A stretch of 64,000 bases of DNA from Thamnidium elegans (Eukaryota > Mucoromycota > Mucoromycetes > Mucorales > Mucoraceae). The notes beneath the pieces are model-generated. The model did no database searches. It had not been told where the DNA came from and saw nothing but the letters and a program-made list of their open reading frames with translations. The position numbers and the translations under genes were made by a program. How positions within the stretch are numbered: position 1 is the first letter of the stretch; each line of letters opens with the position of its first letter. Location of the stretch: the NCBI GenBank assembly GCA_025201345.1, contig JAIXMG010000026.1, positions 62,001 to 126,000 on the forward strand, given 5' to 3'. Below, piece by piece: positions 10,988 through 24,472 of this stretch.

Positions 10988-11519
10988 GAGGCATATCTGT
11001 CTCTTGCGTTAATGTTCTCTTGATGTTAACCTATCATCTCCGTGACAGTAAACTGGATGTCAAGAGCGCCATTGTGACGGATAGACCTAGATATTTTGTC
11101 TCTTGAGAGAATATAGCTATACCTGTGGGTAATGCCTTGATCCAGTATCATGTTGTTGCTGATCACACGATCTTAGATAGGAGCTATATCATTAGACGTT
11201 AACTACTCATTATTCCCTTGAACTCGGTCCTATCAAAGTGTCTTAAAAAGTACTGAAGGACCAGGCCAGAAGAGGTGGATTGACGAATGCAGAAACCTTC
11301 GCTTCAAGAGTTCGACGTATTCCCTAAATTCCTGAATAAATATTTGGTCAAATCATTTTCTTAAAAGTAAGCAATTTATTCTGGAAATGCTGGGCAAGTT
11401 AGTTTCAAACATCTGATCAATTCGGTCTGATTTTTTTTTTTTGGACAATTTAACCTCACAGAAGTGTCAAAAAAAGTGGATGGTATTTTTAAACATCTGG
11501 TAAATTGAGAGTGGAAGCA
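10988..11519 (-). repeat. Right 532-bp inverted-repeat arm
   Basis: Reverse complement of 7722-8253, starting GAGGCATATCTGT and ending GTGGAAGCA. See the enclosing element. Confidence 0.9.
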
Positions 11520-11898
11520 TAGTATTTTTAATAAACCAGACCTTTTACCTACTAAACACTTTTACACATATATACCATATTGATACCTGGCAAAGTTTTG
11601 CTTTCAATTGAGCTTTTTTGTTGTGATATGGTTCTAATATTTAAACTCTTCCAAATGAAGACATAGAACATATTGTAAATTCAATAAGCTCAAGAACTAT
11701 ATCAAGTATTACAATACATCGATTGATCATCCATCATTTTTAGCGTGAACATCGCTACTGGATATATAATTATCCAAAGACGGTGACGTCGCAGACGTAT
11801 ATTTAAACGCCGGATTTTTCTTTTTCTGCGGGTTGAACGAGGGGTCATCGTGTTTTTTGTTCCCCCATTCTAATTTGACTTTATAAATTACATTAATC
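11520..11898. other. Intergenic, NDUFB7 upstream region
   Basis: DNA between the inverted-repeat element and the NDUFB7-like gene. It presumably holds the promoter of the latter. No ORF or RNA feature recognised. Confidence 0.5.
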
Positions 11899-12177
11899 AT
11901 GTCAGGTAAAAAAAAAAAGTGGAAAAAAAAGTGGAAAAAAAAGATTGACGTTTAGAATTGCATAGACGAAAAGGCATCTCAACAAGATATGGCAAAGTCC
12001 CGGATTCCTTTTGAATACCGTGACTATTGTGCTAAACTTTTGATTCCTCTCAACAAATGTAGAGGAGAAACTTTCTACCTTCCTTGGAAGTGTGAGACTG
12101 AACGTCACGCATATGAAAAGTGTCAATACGATGAGTAAGTTGATTATTAGAAAAAGATATCAATATCTTTATTTTTT

Positions 12178-12211
<34 letters not shown>

Positions 12212-12266
12212 TAGTTTCAAGCGTCGTATGAAGGAACAACAAGCAAAGGCAGAAGAAGAGGATTAA
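11899..12266 (+). CDS. NDUFB7: NADH dehydrogenase (complex I) subunit B18 / NDUFB7
   Basis: Exons 11899..11905, 11966..12134 and 12215..12266 give 75 residues. The protein has RDYCAKLLIPLNKC and CETERHAYEKC, a twin CX9C (CHCH) pair as in NDUFB7, and the family-typical ERHxYxxC and RRMKEQ near the C-terminus. NDUFB7 is an intermembrane-space accessory subunit of the complex I membrane arm, imported through the Mia40 disulfide relay. The first exon has only seven coding bases (ATGTCAG), so the gene is easily missed by ORF calling. Intron 2 has a T run of about 30 bases directly before its TAG acceptor. The protein is shorter than the animal homologue, as expected for fungi. Confidence 0.85.
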
Positions 12267-12412
12267 ATATTTTTTTAGAAAGAGAGCAAAAAAAAAAAAA
12301 AAATTACAATACAATACAATACATATACACGGGAAAAAAATAAAACATCAACTACGAAAAAGTCCTTTTCATTTCTTTCAAAAAATGTGTTTTTTACAAA
12401 ATGTTTATTTTT

Positions 12413-15400
12413 TTAATCAAGTAAAGTAAGGGAAGGTGTAGAATTATTCATAGGCGTATAAAAGAGTTCCATTAAGGATTCGAGATAATTCTCTGCAAAT
12501 GATGACATATAAAATTCATGTTCAGAATCATGTTGATGTACGAAATTATGAGCCAATTCATGACATAAGGTCATAAACCAATAAATCATGGCCTCCTTAC
12601 GTTTACTCTTTTCTTGTTGTGGATTACTTGGTTCATGCAATGCTAGATAATATCTCAAGTTCATAAATAAACTACCGCTAGTATTAAACGCAATGGCTGG
12701 TCCCTGACTATCGTAAAAGATTTGAATTGTATTGAGTCTTAATTCAAAAACCTTGGACAATTCTGTCAAAATATTGGTAAATCGTGCCATAGCATGTCCG
12801 TATTGTTCAAGTACATCATCAGCGCTTACACTACGATGTACATAGAATTCCATACCCATTACATTACCAACATAAGTCAAGTCTTGACCTGGTGTACTAT
12901 CACAGTAGTTTGCCGATTCATTCACTTGGTTAATACGGGGTGGTGAGTATATATCTTTTCCTGCATATGGTTTACATGAATGAATAGCTCGTTTCAAATT
13001 TTGACGAATATTAGAAGTAAAATTAGGTGTAATCGTAGATTCTGATTGAGGCAACTTTGACTTTTTCTCAATTTGTTTCGTAATTTCCGTAGGAGCAGAT
13101 ACATTATCTTGAGGAAGAGGTGATGGCGGTAAAGGATTTGCTGTAGGTTTCCAAGTAGACCAAATTCGATTCATAAACCCAGATTGTTTTTCATTTCGTT
13201 TAGCTATTTCTGCAGCTAATTTAACTTCATTTAATTGTCGCATCTTTTCTTCTTCTTCTTCTGATACAACAGATCCAATTACTTCTTTTTCATGTTGTTT
13301 TGATTTAGGATAATCTTCATGCAATAATTTATTAATTACATTCTGTACATGATCTTGAGTTTGCTGAGCAATAAGTTGTCGAATATATCCTTCTTGACAA
13401 TCACTAAATACATCTTGTACTTGCCTCGTATATTTATCAACATCTTTAGACGATAACAAAGGTAAACGAGAAGAAGGAGGGGATGGAGAGGAGGTGATAG
13501 CAGGTGATGGTGTAGGTGTTACTTGTTGTTTGCGAATATTTAAAATACGATCAACAGGTACACCTTTACGTCTCAAATTGTATAAACTGGCAGTCAAATA
13601 TCTTTCTACAATAATTGCATCGTTAAATCGAACACGGGCAAATATCAAACTACATAACGAATTAGCAATATCGTAATAATCAATATCGTTGGCGTTAGAT
13701 AAATAAATACCAAAGTTGACTCGATCAGCACACGATGTCGTAGGTTGAATATTCTTTTCGTTTGTATGCCTAAATGTACGAGTAATTTTTAGTTCACGAA
13801 CTTGAGTCACTTTAAGATTTTGCTTCACGTATCGTTCATCACGCAATAATTCTTTACGACGTTGTGGGTTATCGTTCATCATTTGGTAAATAATAATCGG
13901 TGTACGTTCAAAAATCATTTCCGTGATTTGTTTAGTTTTAGGTGTTACGCCCATACTATTAGCATACGAATAAACTTCGCGAATTTGACTATATGTATAA
14001 AAACATACGTTAATCAAATAATATACACACAAGTTATTATTATTATTATTTACCTGGAGAGAGTTTTGCTTCCCAATTGAGCATAAAAGTCTTCTAATAA
14101 AGGTTCCATAGGTGCAGATAAAGGAGAAAAGATTTGCTGACCCATAGTATCATCGATAATAAAGATATCGGAAGCCTTTGCTAATCTATATTGTACAAAC
14201 TCGTCATCTAATTTTTCTTCCGGTTCATCTTCTTTATTATCGGCGTTCTTTTTATCAGCATCTTGTTGTTCAGATAAAGTGGTACGTTTGATACCAACTA
14301 AAAATGGTTTGCTTTTCATATCACTGTAAAGTTGCTTATTGGATTTAATCATATAGAATTGTCCAGCAATTTGACGAAGTGCACCCAAGTATCTTTCACC
14401 ACCACTACTAAGATCCCAGAAACGTTGAGGATCCTTGACAATCATTGCTGCTAATTCAACTGTAGTAGGTTCATCCTTGACTCCGCAAGAACGTAAGAAA
14501 GAGTTTGCTAACGATCCAAAATTAACATACAAGAACAACTCCTTATGAAAATTAGTTGAGGACTCTGATTCAAAGTAACAGTAAGCAGGTGCCTTCAATA
14601 CATTTACATTATTTTCTACAACAGGAATAAACGAAAGCTGCCTTAATTGTTCCCATTGTGTTCTAGAAAATTCTCCCACACGACTAGCCATAAACTCAAA
14701 TACCTTTCGAGCCAAGCTTGGATCAGTCTCTTGCTTTTGTAAAAACGCATTTACTAAACGATCTGCAGGAGGATTTTCAGCTACACCTAATTTATCACGC
14801 ACAGAAATTAAATCAACATGTAATACTTGGAATCCAAGTAGTTGGACATCAGGGTTAGTAAAACAATCACGAGGCGTAGCAAATGTTTTTCCATCAGAAC
14901 AAGGCAAGAATTTGATTTGAATCTTATTTACATCGTAGGCACTAGCATAGTCTTGATGATGTTCAATCAAATAAGATAATGCACGCTTTTGAATTGTTCT
15001 TCTGTCGTTACTCATAACGGATTCAGGTGCAGCTAATAGTAATAGTGTGGCTAAAGGAGGAGACATAACTAACCCCAGTTTCTCCAAGAACTTGGCTTCG
15101 TCACTCATTGATCTCCATCGAGTTTGAGGTGTCCAGTAAATCAAAGGCAGTTTCAAATCACGCGCAATGTCAGTAGGAGCAAACAAATCTCCAGCACGAT
15201 ACCGTTTATATATCTTTTTGGTCTGTTTTTCAGCGACAGGAACTCCAGCTGTTGTGAATTTACCAGTGGGTTTTTCGATTTCTTTGATGCGAGGATCTTC
15301 TCCTTCTTTAGTAAAGATGGCAGTTTCACGTAATCGACGTGTCTCGAGATCAGTTAAGGTAGTTTGAACAGAGGTTAAATATTTAACAAGTTCAATATGA

Positions 15401-15501
15401 GACCAACTACCATCTGAAATCAAACGGTCAAAAACCATTTGTAATTCTACATGCTACATAATAAAAAAACGTTTAGATACTAAACATCCAATCTAATATC
15501 T

Positions 15502-15543
<42 letters not shown>

Positions 15544-18196
15544 TTTCGAACACCAAGCGAAGTCAAGAAAGCTTCATTTATATTTCTAGCCTGACTGAAT
15601 TCGAGAATAGGTAAATCATCAAATAAGTTAACCGAAGGGAAATACGCATCCTTTGGTAACTTCATACCGAATCGAGTGGGTATACAAGTTTTGTTGATAA
15701 GCAATGCAACGATTTCTTGTTGTGCCTTGGTTGAAATATGCTGATATTGCTTAGATAAAATACCCAATACTCGTTCAGAAAAATCCTTTGACGAACTTAT
15801 TTCTGGCTTAGAATTGACTATATATTGAGCCCAATAAACCACTGATAATTCGATCATACTACCAATAGAAGCTTTAGTACATGTATTTAAATATAGATGT
15901 TCTTTTTCTTTTTACCTAAAATAAGAAATCAGATCATTTGTTAAAAAGTTCTTTGAAATTGAAAAAGGCATTGTATCTTGAGGAATAGACATATCTAATG
16001 GAATGATCTTGGGATTTAACCAAAATCGGGTATGAGATAATTGTAGTAACCCTCTATCGTCTCCGCAATTCATGACAGCAGCATCCAAGAATTGTGAACG
16101 AGTTGTTTCATTGAGAGCAGTTCTGGTAGTAACAGGAATTGAGTTATTTCCTTTATTACACTCAATCCACCATTTCATACAGGCGACCATTTCATTAGGG
16201 TGTAAAGACCTTGTATCCAGTTCCTTCAAGACATCATTGATACCTAACGGTTGCAACAAATTTAATTTAGTCAACTTGACTAAACTTTCTTTACATTCTT
16301 GAAACAAAACTGGTGTGATGGTAGGAACTGTCTTTATAAATTTATCCAAAAGTTCTGTAATAACATGGCCTGTGAGACTGGTACCATCAGGTACAGTACG
16401 TGCAATATTGACAGGTTGAGTACCATGCGAAGTCATGATTTCTAAATGAGACTTACAGGAATTAAAAAACCTGTCTTCATGAACCTTTCCTACAACAGCA
16501 CTTGGAGTAGAATGTTGGAAGGTAAACGAATGGAGTGCATGCGCAGCTCTCTTTTCCAACATCATTTTAGCACTATCATCGTCTTCTAATTTAGATTTAT
16601 CGACTTCAGCAGAGTATCCTACCAATTCACGATATAATCTTGCAATTTGTTCCATTTCATCGCTATAAACCATTCTAGCTAATAATCCACCAACTGCTAA
16701 CAACTCTTTATTCCAAACACTAATATAACGATCAGCAAAATCAATACTTTCTCTTTCTACGGTGGGGATAAATCGAGATGCCATATGACAGCAAAAACCT
16801 GTGGTTTGATGCGTAGGGAATCCAATAAACACACGCCCTTGATGTGGAAAAGGAATCAAATCCTTGAATATTTGGTTTCGATTTTCAGACGCATCTAATT
16901 CTTCTTTTCCTGTATAGACCAATTGAAACTTTGTTGTCTTTGGTGGTTTTTTCTTTGTAGCACGTTCCATTTCTTTTTCATAGTCCCGGGATACACTCAC
17001 TTGCAATGATCCAGTAACCACGCGAAGAAATATACTGGCCTTTTCAGTAGGTAATATATTTTGAAATGATTCTGTTATAGTTGATTTAGATTTACCGGTC
17101 AAGAAATTAGCAAAAGGTGAGAACATAGAAGGTGGCGTGTATTTCTCTGAATCCAATTGAATCTGTCTCATATCCGCTCCATTTAAAGTAAACATACGTT
17201 GTGGCGAGGATAATATCATTTTACGGGCGTCTACAGTCATAGTACGAGGATCTGCAAAACGTTTAACGAGACTAAAGATTTCTTGGCCGTCGAAAAATAC
17301 AGATACTTGCTTCAAGTTGGCAGTAAACCCCATACTGGTAGTTAAGAATCTACAAAAGTGGTCAAAGTCTGGCATTTCCATAGGTTCTCTTAAATCCATC
17401 AAGAATGAGGTCCAAGTATCCACATCCTTTTCAGGTACATCTGCTCGTTTTGCAAATAACTGATCACCCTTGAAATAAAATGCCATACATTGTGACCCAG
17501 AAAACACACTTTTTTTAAAAAAAAAGTGATAAAATAGTTTTAGATGTGATTCGCAAGTCTTTGTTTTTTGTTAAATACTTACAATGGATTCTCACAAACC
17601 GAGAAAAGAGAATAAAATCCGACACCAAATGCACCAATCTTTTGTTCATCTGATATTTGATATTTGTGGTCAATTTTAATAATATAATAAAAGCATATAT
17701 ACTGTTTTCTTTACCTGGGTTTCCTTCTGCAATTCGTTTTAATCGTAACCAATCCTCAGGGCGAAAAGCCATTCCGTTATTTTTAAATACAATACGTTCA
17801 CATTTAGATAAGAGATTAGGAGGTTTGGTCGGATCGGGTGAACTACTATGAAAATGAATTTGGATGGCACTTGAAGAAGCGTCATCTATTTATGTGCAAT
17901 GAATTAATGTCTTTCTTTTTTTTTTTTTTCTGTTTCGATCGTTTTTTAATAACTTGCCAGCATTTTGCATTAATTCTCGATAAAGTACATATTCTGCTGA
18001 ATATCTCGCCAGGATTTTGTCAATTAAATGTCTTTGGTTTACTACGGATGAGTAATGAGCATAATATTAGGGAAAATAATAAATATTAAACCCAAGAATA
18101 AATATCTAGCGTACCTTCTACTTTCTCCTCAACGCCATTACTGTTCATAATATTAGAGCGTAATAGCTCCAATCGTTTATCTGACTCCATTGACAT
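12413..18196 (-). CDS. Large fungal DUF3684 protein with N-terminal GHKL (HSP90/sacsin-type) ATPase fold
   Basis: Eight exons, complement(12413..13988, 14054..15453, 15543..15858, 15916..17508, 17583..17649, 17715..17885, 17958..18041, 18115..18196), maintain frame and give 1762 residues. Residues 28-135 form a GHKL ATP-binding module: YRELMQNADDASSSAI is the Asn/Asp box, FKNNGMAFRPEDW the second box and IGAFGVGFYSLFSV the glycine-rich lid. This arrangement is shared with HSP90 and sacsin. The rest matches the long fungal DUF3684 architecture in order and length. Function is not established for the family; a chaperone-like role is inference. Intron 2 (17886..17957) needs a GC donor (GCAAGT) to keep NADDASS. 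A 36-base poly-T (poly-A on the coding strand) fills most of the intron at 15454..15542. MSMESDK is chosen as the start because an in-frame ATG precedes MESDK by two codons. Confidence 0.85.
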
Positions 18197-19711
18197 ACAA
18201 ATGAAATAAATGCGATAGAGGAACAAGAGAGGTGTAACTTTTTTTTTTCGATCAACCTAAATGCTTTATTTGGTATCACGTGCCACATTAAATTTAATGT
18301 TATCAGGATGCATATTGTCATTGTTTTCTTATAACAATAAAGTCAAAGGTACGTACCACTTTAATGAGATGAACATTTTAAGAGAGCGTACTTAACGTCC
18401 AGCATATATTTAATCTAAAGATAATAAGTATTTGTTTGTAAAAGAGGGGTCCTTTTTTCAATTCATGCAGGTTTTACAAAAGTTTGTAAAAGAGTATATA
18501 TGATTTCAATAAGAACAAGGAATTACGACGACTACGTACTCAAGTCAAAAATAATACACTGACAATATTTTTAATAGTCGAATAAAGAAAAAAATAACTT
18601 GTGACCAATTAATTTTGAGCTAACAACAAAAAAATGGTGCTTTCGGTATCAGCGCTTTGCAAAACTCTATTTATTTTATTAATGCTTGACATTCTGGACC
18701 ATTATTTTTATAGCTAATAATGAGTATTAATGTCGAGTATATCTCCGTAGTATTACTTGCTAAAACTGTTTTCGCACGTATAGATCGCCCGCTCTCCTCT
18801 TTTAGCGTACTATATCTCTCACTCTCTTCCTTGCTCAATATCTTAATTATATTTCGTAAGATAAGGATATAGATATCTATTAGATTTGAAGAGGAAAAAA
18901 GGCCATTAAGAAATAAAGTTATATCAGCTCCTAAATAGAATAAGATAAATCAACTCCTCGCCATTGACAAATTACATTTTGGGATGTGGTCAACAAGATT
19001 ATCATGAGCTATTTAAAAATGATGCCATCCTACAATTGAAAAACAAATAATCCATTATAAATTGTTACACCACTTTTGGTTGCAACAACATTCCCTTGTC
19101 CCGGTAAGACAATATGTCGCAATATCACTCGGATTTATTTCTTCGGGTTTTTGTATCGTATTACGCCATATTCTTATGAAATGAGTATAATATACTTCAT
19201 TTATATATTCTTTTATGTTTTAAACGTATCGACTTACACTTTGTAATACTTTTCATTGATGTACTATATAATTTTTTAAACAAAATATTGATTCCTGTTT
19301 TAATCCATCAATTGTTTTTTTTTAAATAAAAAGATAAAAATTTGGTTATACAAAAAAAAAATTCATCATAATAACAATGGTTGATGAAATTAGTATATCC
19401 TAATAATTGTAGAGATGGTTTTCATATTCGATTCGTCGCCATAAGCAACACAGGCGTGTAACTATAGTCCAAATAACCTCGGCTGTTAAGTATGACACCA
19501 CAGCGAGCCAAAAAAATATATACTATTACTGTTGATTTAAAAATATCCAACCAGTATGGCGACATGTTAAAAGTCATCAAGTCGCACGACGGTTCACGCA
19601 CAAAAAAAAGAGTTGTGTAAAAAATATTGCTTACGAGTAAGAAAAAAAATCGTTATAAATACAAAGGACTTTTTTATTTATCTGTATATCATTACTTTTT
19701 CTTTTCTCAAC
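18197..19711. other. Intergenic, divergent promoters
   Basis: 1.5 kb between the DUF3684 gene and the MFS gene, transcribed away from each other, so both promoters should be here. AT-rich with short homopolymers. No ORF of coding character, tRNA or repeat was recognised. Confidence 0.5.
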
Positions 19712-21591
19712 ATGAGTCCAAGTATTAAAGAGACAATTGAAATTGTAGACGAGAAAAAATTCAATGATGAACAGTCTAGTACAGATGTTGCTTCCATTGA
19801 CAGTACTAACGGAAGTGAGATCATACAAGAAGGTTATGTTCAAGACTTGCAATGGACTACAGAAGAAGAAAGAGCGCTTGTAAACAAAATTGATATCAAG
19901 TTGATGGCTTTTGTCCTTTTAATGACTTTTGTGTTAAATATGGACAGGACTAATATTTGTAAGCTTTTTTTTATTATAAATGAATCATAATTTACATTTT
20001 GCTTACTTAAAAAAAATAGCCAATGCTATTTCTGATAATTTACCTGGCGATCTAGGATTTGGTATTACTGGAATCAATACCGGCACATTAGTCCATGCAA
20101 TTGTATTCACCGTAGTTACCATTGTTACAAACCCTCTGGCCAAGCGTATGAGCGCTCATTTAGTGTTACCCGTCTTGATGAACTCATGGGCTATCTGCAC
20201 ATGGGCACACGCTTTAATTCATGCAAGTATTCCATATACTATATTTATTACTCTAGGTCTAACGCTTTTCTATAGAATTTTGATGGTTATATTGCTATTC
20301 GATTTGCTGTAGCTTTAACAGAAGCAGGATTTATTCCTGCTAGTTTAATCTACTTAACGTCTTGGTATAAAACCAACGAACTTGCTACACGTCTTTCTTG
20401 GTTCTGGGGTATTCAATATTTTGCTTCTGCTTTCTCTGGTTTAATTTCGTTTGGTATTTTTCGTATGTCCGGAATAGGTGGCCTTCATGGTTGGAAATGG
20501 CTTTTTATTATCGATGGTATATTTACTCATATTGTTGGCGTAGTAGCATTGTAAGGCAGTTGCTCTTCTTTTTTGTTGTACACATTATTTACTTACTTTT
20601 TTCTTCTTTTTAGCTTCTATATTCCTGGAGGTCCTTGCTCGACCGCCGGATTCTTGCGCGGTAAAAATGGTTGGTTTACAGAACGTGAACGTAATATTGC
20701 CGTTACTCGTATTATTCGCGATGACAAAACTAAAACTGAACAAAAGAAAGCTACGACTTGGCACGACGTCAAGATTTCTGTACTCGACACAAATCTTTGG
20801 ACACATTTGTTCATTACATTCCTTGGGTAAATATATACATATATCGGCATGCTTAAAATTGAAATGGCTAATATAAAAAATTAATAAAAAAAACTCTAGT
20901 ATTATGCCTCTCACACCAATTCATATATATTTCCCTACATTAATCAAAGGTTTCGGATTTGCAGTAACAACAAGTAACTTGCTTACGATTCCAGCTTGCT
21001 TTATTGGCCTTTTCTTCTCCATCTTAATTGCTAAAAGTGCAGATCGATACGGAAACTATGCCTTACACGCAATTATTGGTTGCGTGTGGTCTATGGTTGG
21101 TTTTCTAGCTATACAGTTTATTCCCGATGACACAGGTCGTTGGGGTTTCTACGCAGTCATGTTGTTTATGGCTTCTACACCTTCTTGGCACGGTATGCAA
21201 GTTGCTTGGATGTCTTCTAATTTAGCACCTGTTGGTAAACGTACTATTGCGCTGGGAGCAGTAGTAGGTGCAGCTAATATTTGTAGTGTTCCAGGATCAC
21301 AAATTTATCGTAAGTTCGGAAAAAAATAAAATGTACAAGTTTCTAACGATTTTTTTTTTTAAAAAAACAGAGGAAAATGATGCGCCTCGTTTCCATACTG
21401 GTAACTGGATCAATTTTGGCATTATCACAGCAAGTGCAATAATGTTTATTTTTCAACGGTTCCGATACAGCTACACTAACAAGTATCGAAGTCAAAAATG
21501 GAACGCCATGTCAGATGAGCGAAAGAAAGAATATTTAAAATCTACAACTGACGAAGGTAGTAATCGTTTGGATTTTAGATTTAGATTATAA
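19712..21591 (+). CDS. Major facilitator transporter, allantoate/nicotinate permease (DAL5/TNA1) type
   Basis: Exons 19712..19958, 20020..20222, 20276..20550, 20614..20826, 20900..21309 and 21371..21591 give 522 residues. A hydrophilic N-terminus is followed by KLMAFVLLMTFVLNMDRTNI (TM1 with the Asp-Arg-Asn motif of the anion:cation symporter family), then ALTEAGFIPASLIYLTSWY with the family's typical E-(A/S)-G-F-x-P pattern in TM4, a central loop with WFTERERNIAV, and a second set of helices ending near 485. Members import organic anions such as allantoate, nicotinate or pantothenate at the plasma membrane; the substrate here is unknown. Intron 2 (20223..20275) has a GC donor (GCAAGT): only this joins ALIH to NFDGYIAIRFAVA. 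The gene is divergent from the DUF3684 gene and converges on the CreC-like gene. Confidence 0.85.
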
Positions 21592-21743
21592 TATTCATCC
21601 CTACTCTACCCTGTATTCTTAATAATAATAATAATAATAATAATAAAATACATCATATACATATATATATATATATTTTTTTTTAAAAAAAAAATAAGAA
21701 AAAAGTACAAATCTATTTAAAAAAAATCTAATAAACTAAATTC

Positions 21744-23295
21744 TCAAGGCCTGCCCCAAGTACGAATTCTACCTCTTCTATCGGTTGTGACTAACGTAAA
21801 CTCTCTAAATGCGAGAGAGGTACAAGGATCGGCATGTATAGCTTTTACAGTGCTAGGTAGTAAAATGGCAGCTTGATGTTTTTTAAGCGGTGGATGCAAC
21901 ACAGGTAAATGTTGATGATTTTCTTCTTCATCAAAGTCAGTATCATTAATATGAGTGTTAAATAAGTTATTAGACTTGGAAGATCGTTTTCGGAATCGAC
22001 CAAAGGATCCAATACCGACTGTTGTAGTATCAGGCGAAGAAAATCCTCGAAATAGTCTATGATTCTTTAATGATTTTTTACGATCGATAGTGGTATGTTG
22101 TGGTTGAGTAGGTGGCCATTTAACTGGTGGAGGAGATGCGGCGTGTCCACGAGGCTAAAATATACGTTTCAGTATAATGTTATACATACATACACTCAAA
22201 CAGAAAAAGGAACGGGGCTTACATGTTTTGGCTTTTGTAAAGCACTAAATGAGAAATCCCACAGTATTAAATTACAATCTTCTCCTACACTACCAAACCT
22301 ATATGTTTGTTCATCACACCTCCATCTATCAAATGCGACACCTGTAACCCATGACTTATGACCCTGACACCTTGCAACCATCTTTCTTTCATGAAACGAC
22401 CATAACGTAACCAAATCATCTTCACCGCCTGTCTATTTTCAATTTTATATTGACCAATGTTAGTACAACTCTTTTCTCTAACCTTATATTTTTTCTTACC
22501 AATATATAACGTCCATCTGGACTCCAATCAACACATGTCAATTTTCCAAAATAACTTGTATAAATATCATCAAGTCTAAAATAAATTAAAAAGATCAGCA
22601 CACAATTATAAATATAGATATACTAGACGTTACCGTTCATTTCTGTAATCTATAATACGTAACAGCCCATCAACTCCAGTGATAGCCAAATGTATATTAT
22701 CAGAAGAATATGCAATATCTTTTTTTTTTTTTAATACTCGTTTAGAGAATAACCACCATTTTTTTTTTCTGTTTACCTGTTAATCCTCGGTTACTTATCT
22801 TCCAGAATGATACAGGGTTATATTTAGTATTTTTGTGAGGTCTAATTGCATTAAAATGAGTATCTACAAAACTGGATTCAGGTATAGTAAAAGCTTGATC
22901 ATCGCGTTCTTTATCCATAATCAAGGCAGCGCCATTTTTAAATACAGCTATAAATAATTCTTCGGAACCAGGAATCCATTTAATCATAGTTACTGCAGAG
23001 GGTATCATTGAACCCTAGCAATTAATAAATAGAAATAAGTATCTGTCTATTTTAGTCGAAAGTGAAAAACTTACTCCTTTATTTAACCGGACATATTTAC
23101 AACTAAGTGGATCATACCAGATGATATCACCAGTAGAAAATCCAATGATGATATCTAAATGATCTTCTGAACGAGTCGTCTCATTGATATCATGACATAA
23201 AGGGTAAGACTTTGAAAAAACAATTCTCGATAATGGTTCCTATATAATATTCCATCGCATTTTTCAATTAATACGCGTTCCTTTTTTTTAAACGA

Positions 23296-23326
<31 letters not shown>

Positions 23327-24472
23327 CCTTTGGTTTATTCTTGGAATCAACCCATATAAAACTAGATCCAATATTAAAAAACATGTATTCATCATCCAAT
23401 GCTTTTGCTGCTAATAGCTTTTGAAGATTATCATGAATTAAAAATCGCAATACAAATGTAGAATTGGTCTTTGTTAAATGGTTCTTGGGTCGGCTGGTGT
23501 TACTAATACTTGTACTTAGAATATGGTTGTTACGAGACGAACTAGATAATTGTGGTGTTGATTTTCCTGCAATCAAGTGGGTGCTGGTAGAGGATCTTCC
23601 AAACAGTGAAGAAATTGAACCTACACTGCTACTATTACCATTGTAAGAAGAAGAAATCAAATAATCATCTCGTGTCGCCGTACCACTGGTATTGTTATTA
23701 TTGTTATTAGCTGTAAAATCTTGTGACGAACTCATCATATAAGACCCAGATACAAATTGTTGTGGCGTTGTTAAATGCTGTGCCATTGTTGTAGGAGTAG
23801 TTGGAGTAAGATTGGAAGGAAATGAAGGTGAATTGGGTAAATAAGGACTTGCGTTATTTCCATTAGAATGAGTCATTATTTTTTGAGGAGAAGTAACTAT
23901 ATGTAAACCAGTGTTTGCCGTTACACCTATACTAGAAGAAGAAAGAGAAGCTGTCAGAGGAGTACGTAATTGCTTTTTGGAAGCAGCGTTTGGGATAGGT
24001 AAAGCAGCAGATTTATTGGCAGGCGTCATAGTAAATGCATTAAAACTAGAACCGTCATCGTCAGAAGAGTCAAGTAAATGATGATTAAATTGATGAGAGT
24101 CATTTCTTTGTAAATGAGGTACAGTATTTTCTTTTACGTTGATTATGGAAGCACGAGTGCCTGTTGTAAATTGGGGAGCAATTGTTTCGTAAAAGGTTTC
24201 GTGTAACAAGGGATAAATGCCATCGGGTGTATGTAACTCAGTGCAACTAAAATCTTTATTTGTTGGAGGAAAATGGGTTATCACTTTGGCTGCTTGAGCT
24301 AACGCATTATTTGTGTTGGTACGAGTAATATTTTGTTGCAAGCTGTTTGCAGCGAGAGTCTATTTTAACAAAATGAAAAATAAAAATAAAAAAAAGTGTT
24401 AACAAAATAAAAATAAAAAGGCTTGGTTAAAAAGTATTCACATTAGCTTACAGATTGAAAATAACCGTCCAT
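21744..24472 (-). CDS. WD40-repeat protein of the CreC/WDR20 family (deubiquitinase partner)
   Basis: Eight exons, complement(21744..22154, 22223..22432, 22500..22575, 22634..22718, 22777..23014, 23075..23239, 23328..23359 extended to 24359 as one exon, 24452..24472), give 745 residues. The first 300 residues are Ser/Asn/Thr-rich. Then [36 protein letters not shown] and [17 protein letters not shown] segments appear, followed by [27 protein letters not shown] and a C-terminal repeat ending [10 protein letters not shown]. Order and motifs match Aspergillus CreC and animal WDR20, which bind and activate the deubiquitinase CreB/USP12-46 in carbon catabolite regulation. The first exon is only seven codons. 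The function in this organism is inferred from the family. Confidence 0.85.

Larger units (their letters stand above)
7722..11519. mobile_element. 3.8-kb element with 532-bp terminal inverted repeats, no recognised transposase
   Basis: Bases 7722-8253 and 10988-11519 are inverted copies of each other. Both arms are exactly 532 bp, and every stretch I compared matched, including a 12-base homopolymer. Outer ends begin TGCTTCCACTCTCAATTTACC on both sides. Long TIRs of this size are typical of Mutator-like elements and of foldback elements, but the interior shows only eroded ORFs and a nested small element, so it is probably non-autonomous. I could not find a convincing target-site duplication in the flanks (left ...CTTATTG, right TAGTATT...). 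Identity of the arms suggests recent insertion, gene conversion or possibly an assembly artefact. Confidence 0.7.
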
